A program made the translations under genes and the position numbers. A DNA stretch of 64,000 bases, from NCBI GenBank assembly GCA_903840165.1, contig CAIMEY010000078.1:124001-188000 (forward strand). The letters run 5' to 3'. The stretch comes from an uncultured Myxococcales bacterium. GTDB taxonomy: Bacteria; Myxococcota_A; UBA9042. The notes beneath the pieces are model-generated. The model was not told the origin of the DNA, did no database searches, and saw only the letters and a program-made list of their open reading frames with translations. Below are positions 43,349 to 51,371 of this stretch, piece after piece; within the stretch, counting starts at the first letter, position 1; each line of letters opens with the position of its first letter.

Positions 43349-44051
43349 AATTCACGATCAAATCACGGCCCAAGGCCTAGTTGAAGTCGCGGCCGGTATT
43401 TACGCAGTTCCAGACGCGTCACCGCCTGTTTGGTTCACAGAATCAGGCTATTACACATGCTCCGCTGGTTCGTGGGCGATGTCCGAAGGCGGCGAAGCAG
43501 CCTGGCAGGACATGGGCGTCGCCAACATCCCGCAAGGATTACGCAATGCGGTGGACGCTGAATCCTACGCCCGCTACGGCGTCTGCCCAGGAGATCCACT
43601 ACCGGCACCGATGGCTTCGGTAATGACAGGGCCAACGGTCGTCGTGTACGGCGGTTTGCCCCGCATTGTGCGCTTTGGCCCTCTGTGGTCGACAGGTTAC
43701 CGGCCTTATTACGGGCATGTGCGCGTATTGCCTCCCCCGGTCTACTTTGCCCATCGCGGCGGAGGCTATGGCGGCGGCTACGGCCGTGGTTACGTCGCAC
43801 CACCGGTCGGCGCAGGACGCCCAATGTACGCACCTCGGCCCATGTACGCGCCCAGCCGTCCGGCCTACGCACCCGCCCCGGCGTATCGGGCAGCGCCCAT
43901 GCCTTCTTACCGAGGCCCTTCGCCTAGTTACCGGGCAAGCCCGGCCCCCGCCTTTCATGGTGGCTACGGCGGCGGCAGCTACGGTGGCGGTCATGGTGGT
44001 GGCGGCTACGGCGGCGGCCATGGCGGCGGAAGAGGCGGCGGGCACCGCTAG
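43278..44051 (+). CDS. Secreted Gly/Pro/Tyr-rich protein
   Basis: A 257-residue protein. ATG 43278 with GAGG 5 nt upstream. A signal peptide ends A-Q-A. Residues ~25-120 form a compact part with three Cys. From about 150 the chain is low-complexity: G-G-G-Y-G-G-G-Y, repeated P-M-Y-A-P-R and P-S-Y-R units, then a C-terminal G-G-x-G-G-G-H-G-G-G segment rich in His. Such tails resemble structural, cell-wall or metal-binding proteins. The His/Gly end could bind metal. I do not recognise the family. The gene converges with the CsgG-like gene, 20 nt apart. Confidence 0.65.
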   Translation: MKTRLLSLTLLVGCYVALPAQADEIHDQITAQGLVEVAAGIYAVPDASPPVWFTESGYYTCSAGSWAMSEGGEAAWQDMGVANIPQGLRNAVDAESYARYGVCPGDPLPAPMASVMTGPTVVVYGGLPRIVRFGPLWSTGYRPYYGHVRVLPPPVYFAHRGGGYGGGYGRGYVAPPVGAGRPMYAPRPMYAPSRPAYAPAPAYRAAPMPSYRGPSPSYRASPAPAFHGGYGGGSYGGGHGGGGYGGGHGGGRGGGHR

Positions 44052-44071
44052 AGCGCCAGTGCGGACTGCAC

Positions 44072-46006
44072 CTACGGCGTTAGCTGGCACTTGAGGGTGC
44101 GACTGAGGCGATAAGCCGCTGGATCAATGGCAGATTCACACGTGCCGATGACTTGACCGTCGCTACCGTGCAAGCGCGCCTTGACCTGCCCAAAACTCGT
44201 TTCTGTCCAAGCTGTTTCGCCAAAGACCGTCGCGGTCTCCAGCCAGGGCCCGTGACGCGTCGCCTGAGGTTGGGGAGGCGTGTCGCGCGACCAACGCTCG
44301 GCCGTCGGGACCAAGCCGATGGGCATGGAACTAGGCAAACCTGCTAGAAAATTGCTACCCGGCTTACCCGGGAGGCCGCTGCTGACAAAGGGCGTGCCCC
44401 CCTGGGCTAAGGGCCAAGGCTGCCAAGACTGCCCATTGTCCAAAGTTAGAGTGATTTTGCTGAGCTGCAGCGCAATGTCGGGGTCGAGGATTAGCCTCAG
44501 TTCCGCCGCCATGCCCCACGCCAAATTCGGCAACAAAGGCATAGGCTTAACGCGCGCGAATACCGACACGCCATTGGTTCCCGGGTGCTGGCGCAGCACC
44601 AACTTGGCCGCTTCCGTCTTGCGCCGGCCCACTTCGGCCTGACTCGCCGCGGGCGTCAAGTCGCGTAGCTCTTGGGCCGCGAGCAGTTCTCGCAGCAAGG
44701 GTGCAACAACATTGCCATACTGCGTCGGTACGCCGGCCTGCTGCATCAAAGCCTGTCCCCAACGCAGCAGCAGAGGCAACAGGTCCTGACGCGGCACCAG
44801 AATTTGTCCTTTGGCATCAGTCACATCAAAGAGCAGTCTCTCGCCCATGATGCCGCAACGCGCAATTTCCAGGTCGGGCCGCGCCTTGGCCGCAAGCAGG
44901 ACGGGGTTGCAGGTCTGCTCATAGCCGCGCACCGACCCAGCCAGAGGCAGCCAGACCGACATAACCACCCAGCCTGCTGGCCGATTGCCGTCGCAAGTAG
45001 GCTCCGCTAAACGCTTATCCTGCAAGACGTTTTGCACCAGGCCATAGGCAGCGCCCAGGATCACTTCGACAGCGGGCTCGGCGGCAGGCATGGCCAGGCC
45101 CTCGTCATGGTCCTTCTGGTATTGAGCCATGGTTTTATTCATCATTCCGCGGGCTATCGCCCCCTGGAGCGCCATGCAATCCTGAATCATCGGTTGACAA
45201 GCCGCCGCCTGCCCCGCCGCCACTTGGTCCAGGCGCGCGCGAATTCCCGCCGGTATGGCCCGCGTTTGCTCGGCCTGCTGCAAAAGCCTCTCTTCAATGG
45301 CCTTGTGCAACTGCGCACGGGCACTGGCAATGAGGCTCAATTCTGGACGCGCCAAGGCCATCAGTTCGATTTGCTTGCCGGCCTGCTCCAGCTGCCCCGC
45401 ATCGATTTGCCCAAGCGTTGAGCCTAGTTGACGAACTTCCTGGGCCGACACGACACCGCCTTGGCCCCGCGATTGCCAGCGTTTATCCAGCAATTGCGCA
45501 ATTTTATCGGCCAGACGACGCTCGATACCAAAGACGTCGTCAGAGGGCCCTTGCTCACTGGCGCTCAAGGCTACCTGCGCCGTCTTGACCTCGACGAGCC
45601 GGGCATCCACGCGCAACAGCTTGTCTGCAATGATGAATCCACCGACCAGAACGTGGCTGGCGCCCAAGCCTTTGCCCATCTTCTGCGCCGTCGCCGGATC
45701 GACAAAAGCCCCTTGCTGCAGGCCGAGTTCCTGCACGACCCCATCGAGGTGGCTGCGTTCGACCAGCGTCAGCGCCTGCAGACCTTCCAAGTCCGACGTC
45801 AGCATCTCCGCGAAACCACGGGCAAAAGGCTGCCATTCCTGGCTCTTGCCGTGGTTGGTCAGCGGGGCAATGGCAAGACGCCAAGGCGCAGTCGCCGCGT
45901 GAGCGGGCTGCACCAGACCTACACTGCCGAGGATCACAATGATCAGCCCAAGCAGTTGGCCAATCGGGCCTGATTCCTGTGGTCGTGGCAATCCGCTAAA
46001 ATCCAT
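44072..46006 (-). CDS. CsgG/TolB-like exported protein
   Basis: A 644-residue protein. The N-terminus shows a hydrophobic signal (L-G-L-I-I-V-I-L-G-S-V-G-L-V) with cleavage near A-H-A. Residues ~45-170 match the CsgG/HfaB and TolB-N type fold: R-L-A-I-A-P-L-T-N, F-A-E-M-L-T-S-D-L, V-E-R-S-H-L-D-G-V-V-Q-E-L, G-L-G-A-S-H-V-L-V-G-G and L-R-V-D-A-R-L-V-E. This is a common domain of periplasmic or outer-membrane secretion proteins that tests whether a component is present (the V-E-R-x-x-L-x-x-V-x-x-E-L motif). The remaining ~470 residues have no recognised domain. It begins inside the end of the GH1 gene (11-nt overlap) with no ribosome site of its own, indicating coupled translation. Confidence 0.75.
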   Translation of the reverse strand: MDFSGLPRPQESGPIGQLLGLIIVILGSVGLVQPAHAATAPWRLAIAPLTNHGKSQEWQPFARGFAEMLTSDLEGLQALTLVERSHLDGVVQELGLQQGAFVDPATAQKMGKGLGASHVLVGGFIIADKLLRVDARLVEVKTAQVALSASEQGPSDDVFGIERRLADKIAQLLDKRWQSRGQGGVVSAQEVRQLGSTLGQIDAGQLEQAGKQIELMALARPELSLIASARAQLHKAIEERLLQQAEQTRAIPAGIRARLDQVAAGQAAACQPMIQDCMALQGAIARGMMNKTMAQYQKDHDEGLAMPAAEPAVEVILGAAYGLVQNVLQDKRLAEPTCDGNRPAGWVVMSVWLPLAGSVRGYEQTCNPVLLAAKARPDLEIARCGIMGERLLFDVTDAKGQILVPRQDLLPLLLRWGQALMQQAGVPTQYGNVVAPLLRELLAAQELRDLTPAASQAEVGRRKTEAAKLVLRQHPGTNGVSVFARVKPMPLLPNLAWGMAAELRLILDPDIALQLSKITLTLDNGQSWQPWPLAQGGTPFVSSGLPGKPGSNFLAGLPSSMPIGLVPTAERWSRDTPPQPQATRHGPWLETATVFGETAWTETSFGQVKARLHGSDGQVIGTCESAIDPAAYRLSRTLKCQLTP

Positions 46007-47540
46007 TATTCAGGCCCACTTGCCCATAGTGATCAGCCAGGGCGCTGCCTTTGCGCGCCTTGGTCGTCGCATCGTAGCTGAACATGCCCATCTTGATCTG
46101 ATTGACCCCATGATTCCATTCGTAATTGTCTACAAGCGTCCAGTAGAAGTAGCCGCGCACATCGGCCCCTTCTACAATGGCTTGATGCAGTTGCGTCAGA
46201 TGTGGCTGCAGGTAGTCCGCGAAGGACGTTGACTTGTCGCCGCCCGAGCCATTTTCAGTAATGATCATAGGGAGTTTATACTTCGACGCCCACATGACGA
46301 CGTCGTGAATTCCTTGGGGGAACGTGTCGAAGGCATTGAGGCTGGGCAGGAAGTCCAAGTACTTGAAATCTTGGCCTCCTGGGATGGAACCGGCGGCAAC
46401 CAACATGCGCGTGTAGTAGTTGATGCCGATGAAGTCCATGCGGCCCTTCATGTCGTCGCGGTGCTCGTCGACCACGCCATCGAGGTTGCGGTCGAGGTCG
46501 CCGAGAATGGTGGCATCCAAAAACTCCTGATTATACACGTAATCTGCGTGCTTTGCCGCTGCTACGTCCTCTGGCTTGCTGGGGTCCTTGGGCACGACCG
46601 CCGCGAGGTTGGCGACGATGCCGACCTGAGCCAATACGCCGTCACCATTGGCATCCTGCGTGTCGTACTGGTGCACGGCATCGACCATCAGGCAATGCGC
46701 TTCCATCATGTTGAAGGCGACGCCCACGCCCTCGGTGGTGCGCAGCGGGACGCCGGGCGGATTGGTGCGCTCGGCCGTCGGCAAGATGTAACCCGCCAGA
46801 ACTACAGCGAATGGCTCGTTGATGGTGCCCCACAAGTCGACGTCGCCGCCGAACTCCTGCGCGCAAAAGCCGGCATACAGCGCAATCGCCTTAAGGATTC
46901 GGGCTTTATCGAGCCATCCGCGGTTCTTGCAGGTGTCGAGGTCGGCGTGACAAGCCTTGCCATCGTGCAACCACAGGGGCAGCGTGTAGTGATTGAGCGT
47001 GATCAACAGGCTGATCTTATTAGCTTTAGCCGCAGCAAAGATCTTGTGGTAGCTAGCGACGGCATCGGCGTTGGCGTACTGCTTGAGGTCCGCCACGGAA
47101 TTCGCTTTTTCCGCCGTGGCATCCGGGAACAGACGGCTCCACTCTAAGGAATAGCGTAGTGCGTTGTTATGCAGGGTGTTTCTCGCCAGGTCAATGTCTC
47201 CTGGCCAGTTCTGCCAAAAGCCGGGCCCTGCCGACACGGGGTCGCCAGAGCCAAAGGTCGACTTGTCAGCCACCAACTCAGGATCGCTAACCCATTGATA
47301 CCAATCACTATTTGCGTCATTGCACGCAGAAGCCGGCAAGGTGGGGCAGCCCATGTCGACTTGGAAGCCAGCGATGGCCGTTCCCCAGAGAAACCCTTTG
47401 GGAAAGCTGTGTTGCAAGGTCACCGTACTGTCGCCGGCTGCAGCGTCCGCGTTGGCCCCAGCCGTGTCCTTGGACGAACAGCTCACAACTATGCAAAATA
47501 ACAGAACAACCCAAGCCGACAAGCCGACAATTCGCTGCAT
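45996..47540 (-). CDS. Lipidated GH1 family beta-glycosidase
   Basis: A 514-residue protein. The signal peptide ends V-V-S-C (Cys21) and a 20-residue Ala/Asp linker follows, so the enzyme is probably attached to the outer membrane; most GH1 enzymes are cytoplasmic. Family marks: F-P-K-G-F-L-W-G-T-A near 47, R-Y-S-L-E-W-S-R near 129, N-H-Y-T-L-P near 183, T-I-N-E-P with acid/base Glu242, I-N-Y-Y-T-R near 373, I-T-E-N-G with nucleophile Glu429, and Y-F-Y-W-T-L-V-D-N-Y-E-W near the end. Both catalytic residues are present. Substrate is likely a beta-glucoside or related oligosaccharide; specificity cannot be read from sequence alone. It is the first gene of a unit with the CsgG-like gene. Confidence 0.92.
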   Translation of the reverse strand: MQRIVGLSAWVVLLFCIVVSCSSKDTAGANADAAAGDSTVTLQHSFPKGFLWGTAIAGFQVDMGCPTLPASACNDANSDWYQWVSDPELVADKSTFGSGDPVSAGPGFWQNWPGDIDLARNTLHNNALRYSLEWSRLFPDATAEKANSVADLKQYANADAVASYHKIFAAAKANKISLLITLNHYTLPLWLHDGKACHADLDTCKNRGWLDKARILKAIALYAGFCAQEFGGDVDLWGTINEPFAVVLAGYILPTAERTNPPGVPLRTTEGVGVAFNMMEAHCLMVDAVHQYDTQDANGDGVLAQVGIVANLAAVVPKDPSKPEDVAAAKHADYVYNQEFLDATILGDLDRNLDGVVDEHRDDMKGRMDFIGINYYTRMLVAAGSIPGGQDFKYLDFLPSLNAFDTFPQGIHDVVMWASKYKLPMIITENGSGGDKSTSFADYLQPHLTQLHQAIVEGADVRGYFYWTLVDNYEWNHGVNQIKMGMFSYDATTKARKGSALADHYGQVGLNNGF

Positions 47541-47718
47541 CGTGCCTCCCCCAAAGCGGTCGCCCCTTCGGCGTCCTTGGCAGTATCATCAACGCCTCGG
47601 CCAATGCTGGCAAGTCTGCGCCTTTAGGCCTGTTCAGCGGCGCAGACCCAGGAAATTGCCAGGGTGGCCGCCCCGCCGTACGCTGCAGGCCCGGTCTGCC
47701 TTGGCCTAGTGGAGTGAG

Positions 47719-49779
47719 ATGCGCGCCTTTCGCCTAATTTCCATGTGCTTGCTTACCAATGTCACGCTAAGCCTGCCCGCCATGCTGGCCCAGGCCGATG
47801 AGGGCATGTGGCCCCTGAATCGCTTTCCAACCAAGACCTTCCAAGATCGCCACGCCTTTGCGCCGACAGCTGCTTGGCTAGATCACGTGCGTCTGGCGTC
47901 TGTCCGTTTCAATTCCGGAGGTTCGGGCTCTTTTGTCGCGCGCACTGGCCTGGTCATGACCAACCACCACGTGGGCACGGACTGCATTCAGAAGCTCAGT
48001 CAGGCCGGAAAGGACTTGATCGGTAACGGTTTTCTCGCCAACACGTCCACTGAAGAGTTGCGCTGCCCGGACCTCGAGCTCAACGTCTTGCAAGAGATGC
48101 GGGATGTCACGGCCGAGATCCAAGCAGCTATTCCTAAAGGACTTTCGCCCGCAGCGACCAATGCCGCGCAGAAGGCCGCGCTTTCGCAGGTGGAAAAGGC
48201 GTGCACGGAGAAGACCCACGACCGCTGCGATGTCGTGACCTTGTACGATGGCGGCCTATTCGACCTGTATCGCTACCGTAAGTTCACGGATGTACGCCTA
48301 GTTTTCGCGCCTGAAGGGCAGATTGCATTCTTTGGTGGCGACATCGACAACTTCACGTTTCCTCGATTTGATTATGATATGGCGCTGTTTCGCGTCTATG
48401 ACCAAGGCAAGCCCTGGGTCACAGACCATTTTCTGACGTGGAATCCAGAGGGTGGGCGCGACGGCGACCTGGTCGTGACCTCGGGACATCCTGGCTCCAC
48501 CGCGCGCCTGATGACCGTCGCGGAAATGAAGACCTTGCGCGACGTGGTTTACCCGGGGCGAATTGCGGAGTTAGATCGCATTCATGCGGCGCTTGTCGAT
48601 TATGCCCAGCGCTCACCTGAAGCCGATAGGCAGCAAAAGGCGATTCGCCACGGCGTCGACAACGCGCGCAAAGCTTTGGGCGGCTACCTCAAGGCGCTGA
48701 CGGACGATGCGCAGTTGCAGCAGAGGGCGCAAAAGGAGCTGTCGTCCGATAAGAACGCGGACTTCAAGAGCAATCGCGAGGCCATCGACAAGACCCAGCC
48801 AACGCTGCGGCACCTCTGGCCACGGCTACGGTTGCTGGAGCAGACGACGATGAACAGTAAACTGCTCGGTATTGCGCGGCATTTGCTGCGGATGCGCGCG
48901 GAACTGTCTAGGCCCGAGGGCGAGCGACTGCGCGAATACCGCAGTTCTAACCTCGCCTCTGTGGAATTGGCTTTGTATTCGCCGGCGCCTGTCTATCTGG
49001 AGCTGGAAGAGGCCTTGCTGACCGAGGCGCTGCAGAGGCTGGCGCTGACCCTAGGTGCCGAGGATCCTTTGACAGTTCAAGTGCTTGCGGGACTCACGCC
49101 CCAAGCCCGGGCCAAGGCCCTGGTCAAAGGCTGCACCTTGGCCGACGTGAGTGAGCGCAAGCGGCTGGCTGCGGACGGCAAAGCCTTGGATTCTAGCGCG
49201 GATTCGCTGCTGGCACTGGCGCGCATCCTCGATGGACCGGCCCGGGCGGCGCGCAAACAGTTGGAGGATGAGGTGGAAGGCCCGGTTAAGGCTGGACATT
49301 CCGCATTGGCGCGTGCTGCGTTCGCTGCGCAGGGCCAAGCCGAGGCCCCGGACGCAACGTTCACGCTCCGGCTTTCTGTCGGTAAAGTGGCTGGATATAC
49401 GGAAGAAAATGGCGCGAAGATGGCAGCCTGGACGACCTACGGTGGCCTCTTCGCCCGCAGCGACAAGGCGCACAACGAACTGCCCTGGCAACTGCCGCCA
49501 CGTTGGCTCAAGGCCCGCGATCTGCTTGATATGTCAGTGCCTTTCAATGCGGCGAGTACCAATGACATCATCGGCGGCAACTCCGGCAGTCCCATTGTCG
49601 ACCGCGACGGTAAGCTGGTTGGCCTCATCTTTGACGGCAATATCCAAAGTCTTTCCGGGCAGTTTTGGTACGATGGCAGCCGCAACCGCGCCATCTGGGT
49701 CCATGCCAAAGGCCTGATCCAAGCGCTGCGCAAGGTATATGGCGCAGAGGCGCTCGCCAAAGAGTTGCTGGGGAACTAG
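47719..49779 (+). CDS. S46 family dipeptidyl-peptidase (DPP7/DPP11-like)
   Basis: A 686-residue protein. ATG 47719, with GGAG just upstream. Signal peptide to A-Q-A. Secreted to the periplasm or surface, it removes dipeptides from the N-terminus of peptides. A chymotrypsin-like double barrel with a helical domain is expected. Visible: G-L-V-M-T-N-H-H-V (His83/84), N-F-T-F-P-R-F-D-Y-D-M-A-L-F-R with Asp220, and G-G-N-S-G-S-P with Ser622, so the triad is complete. The segment F-D-G-N after the Ser has Gly where DPP11 has Arg, so preference for hydrophobic P1 residues (DPP7-like) is expected from what is known of the family. E-G-M-W near the mature N-terminus matches the family. It is divergent from the GH1 gene, with ~180 nt between the two starts. 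Confidence 0.92.
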   Translation: MRAFRLISMCLLTNVTLSLPAMLAQADEGMWPLNRFPTKTFQDRHAFAPTAAWLDHVRLASVRFNSGGSGSFVARTGLVMTNHHVGTDCIQKLSQAGKDLIGNGFLANTSTEELRCPDLELNVLQEMRDVTAEIQAAIPKGLSPAATNAAQKAALSQVEKACTEKTHDRCDVVTLYDGGLFDLYRYRKFTDVRLVFAPEGQIAFFGGDIDNFTFPRFDYDMALFRVYDQGKPWVTDHFLTWNPEGGRDGDLVVTSGHPGSTARLMTVAEMKTLRDVVYPGRIAELDRIHAALVDYAQRSPEADRQQKAIRHGVDNARKALGGYLKALTDDAQLQQRAQKELSSDKNADFKSNREAIDKTQPTLRHLWPRLRLLEQTTMNSKLLGIARHLLRMRAELSRPEGERLREYRSSNLASVELALYSPAPVYLELEEALLTEALQRLALTLGAEDPLTVQVLAGLTPQARAKALVKGCTLADVSERKRLAADGKALDSSADSLLALARILDGPARAARKQLEDEVEGPVKAGHSALARAAFAAQGQAEAPDATFTLRLSVGKVAGYTEENGAKMAAWTTYGGLFARSDKAHNELPWQLPPRWLKARDLLDMSVPFNAASTNDIIGGNSGSPIVDRDGKLVGLIFDGNIQSLSGQFWYDGSRNRAIWVHAKGLIQALRKVYGAEALAKELLGN

Positions 49780-49838
49780 AAACCCTGGCAAATCAGGTGG
49801 ATTGAGCTCACTTTTCACCAGTCTGTAGCGAGGTTTGC

Positions 49839-51179
49839 GTGTCTATCGATCGCCGTGCCTTCTTGGCGCGCACATCCCAGTTGGCGGCTTTGACTTGCAC
49901 AACGGCGATAGCGGGCCGCGCTTGGGCTCGCCACCCGGAACTCTATGGACCCTCGGGCCCTGCGGGCGCAGATCCTCCTGATTTTAAAGTTAATGTCGCT
50001 GTGCCCGGCCCTGTTCGCACACCGTTACGCCACACGATCAACTGGGGACAGGACAGCAGCGACCCGTCTACAGTCTTGATGTTCCGCGGCAATCCGGCGC
50101 ACACCCATTATGGTTCGGGCCGCATCGCCGACCGCTACAAAATCGGCTGGACCCTGCAATGCCCTGACTATCCTGCGATTTTACACGGCAATCCTCACGT
50201 TTGGCGGGGCCCGGGCTGGTCTGGGCAGGCCAGCGTCCTGGGCAATCGCGTGTTGATTGGCACCACGTCGCGCTACTTGTACTGCCTAGACCGTGAAACA
50301 GGCGGAATTGCTTGGAAAATCGCGGCGCAGCGCATGTTCAAGTCGAGCTGCTGCATCTATCGCGACCGCGCCTACATCGGCTGCGTCGACGACCACCTGC
50401 GCTGTATCGACGTCCAAAGCGGCCATATCGTCTGGCAATGGAATACCGGCGCAGATATGGATAGTTCGCCCATCATCGCCGGGGGCAAACTCTACGTTGG
50501 CAGTGAAAAGGGGGCCATCCTCTGTTTGCAGCCTGAAGATGGAAAAATCCTTTGGCGTCATGAGGTTGATACGGCTCCCACCGACCCTCCGGGCGGTCGT
50601 GGTGTGGAAAGCACGTGCACCGTCGTCGATGGCCGAGTCTACGCCGGTTGTTATCAGGGCTGGGTCTATTGCCTGGATGCCAACACTGGAAAACGTTTAT
50701 GGAAATTCAAGACGGACGACGACACCGATTCCAGCGTCTGCATCTCCCGCGACAGCCATGGTGAGATGCGCGCCGTGGTGGGCTGCGAAAGTGGCATTCT
50801 CTATTGCTTTTCAGCCAAGACCGGCCAGGCGTTGTGGCAGGTGACGACCGGCGCAGGCATCTGGTCGAGCCCAGCCATCGTCGGCGATCGGGTGTGGGTT
50901 GGCAGTGATGACGGGCACTTATACTGTATCGACCTGCTGAGCGGCCAGGTCGTGTGGAAGCAAGCCGTCGGCAGCGTCTGGTCGAGCCCCTGCGTCTTGG
51001 GCGACCGCGTCGTATTCGGCTCGCGCGACCACAACTTCTACGTGCTGGATGCTGGCGACGGGCGCATTGTCTCCAAGCTAACCCTTGGCGGACACTGCAT
51101 TTCTACGCCCTGCGTCGTCGACGGTGACATCTACCTCGGCAGCCATGGCGGCGACTTCCACCGCTTAGTCCCTGCGTAA
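49839..51179 (+). CDS. Tat-exported PQQ-type beta-propeller protein
   Basis: A 446-residue protein starting at GTG 49839, with GAGG 6 nt upstream. The N-terminus D-R-R-A-F-L-A-R-T is a twin-arginine motif, with cleavage after A-W-A. The mature chain has seven Trp/Cys-marked propeller repeats of the form Y-C-L-D-x-x-T-G-x-x-x-W-K, at about residues 145, 185, 225, 280, 325, 365 and 405. This is a PQQ-repeat or BamB-type propeller. A Cys precedes the Asp in most repeats, which is unusual. No PQQ-binding or quinoprotein catalytic residues are obvious, so a binding role is more likely. Tat export means it folds in the cytoplasm first, perhaps with a cofactor. It lies after the S46 gene, with ~60 nt between. 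Confidence 0.78.
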   Translation: MSIDRRAFLARTSQLAALTCTTAIAGRAWARHPELYGPSGPAGADPPDFKVNVAVPGPVRTPLRHTINWGQDSSDPSTVLMFRGNPAHTHYGSGRIADRYKIGWTLQCPDYPAILHGNPHVWRGPGWSGQASVLGNRVLIGTTSRYLYCLDRETGGIAWKIAAQRMFKSSCCIYRDRAYIGCVDDHLRCIDVQSGHIVWQWNTGADMDSSPIIAGGKLYVGSEKGAILCLQPEDGKILWRHEVDTAPTDPPGGRGVESTCTVVDGRVYAGCYQGWVYCLDANTGKRLWKFKTDDDTDSSVCISRDSHGEMRAVVGCESGILYCFSAKTGQALWQVTTGAGIWSSPAIVGDRVWVGSDDGHLYCIDLLSGQVVWKQAVGSVWSSPCVLGDRVVFGSRDHNFYVLDAGDGRIVSKLTLGGHCISTPCVVDGDIYLGSHGGDFHRLVPA

Positions 51180-51371
51180 TGTTTTGTCGCACCTGGGTGA
51201 TGTGCAAAGCGGATGGCTTGCCCTAGCTTCTCTCAGATTAACTCATATATTCAGATGGTTATATCCGGCAAATGGCTCAGTTGATGGACGTGCTAGCGTG
51301 GCGCTCAACCATGCAGTAGCATGGCGCTCATCGACCGTGTTGTCGGCCATTTGGCGCCATGGAGTTCAATC

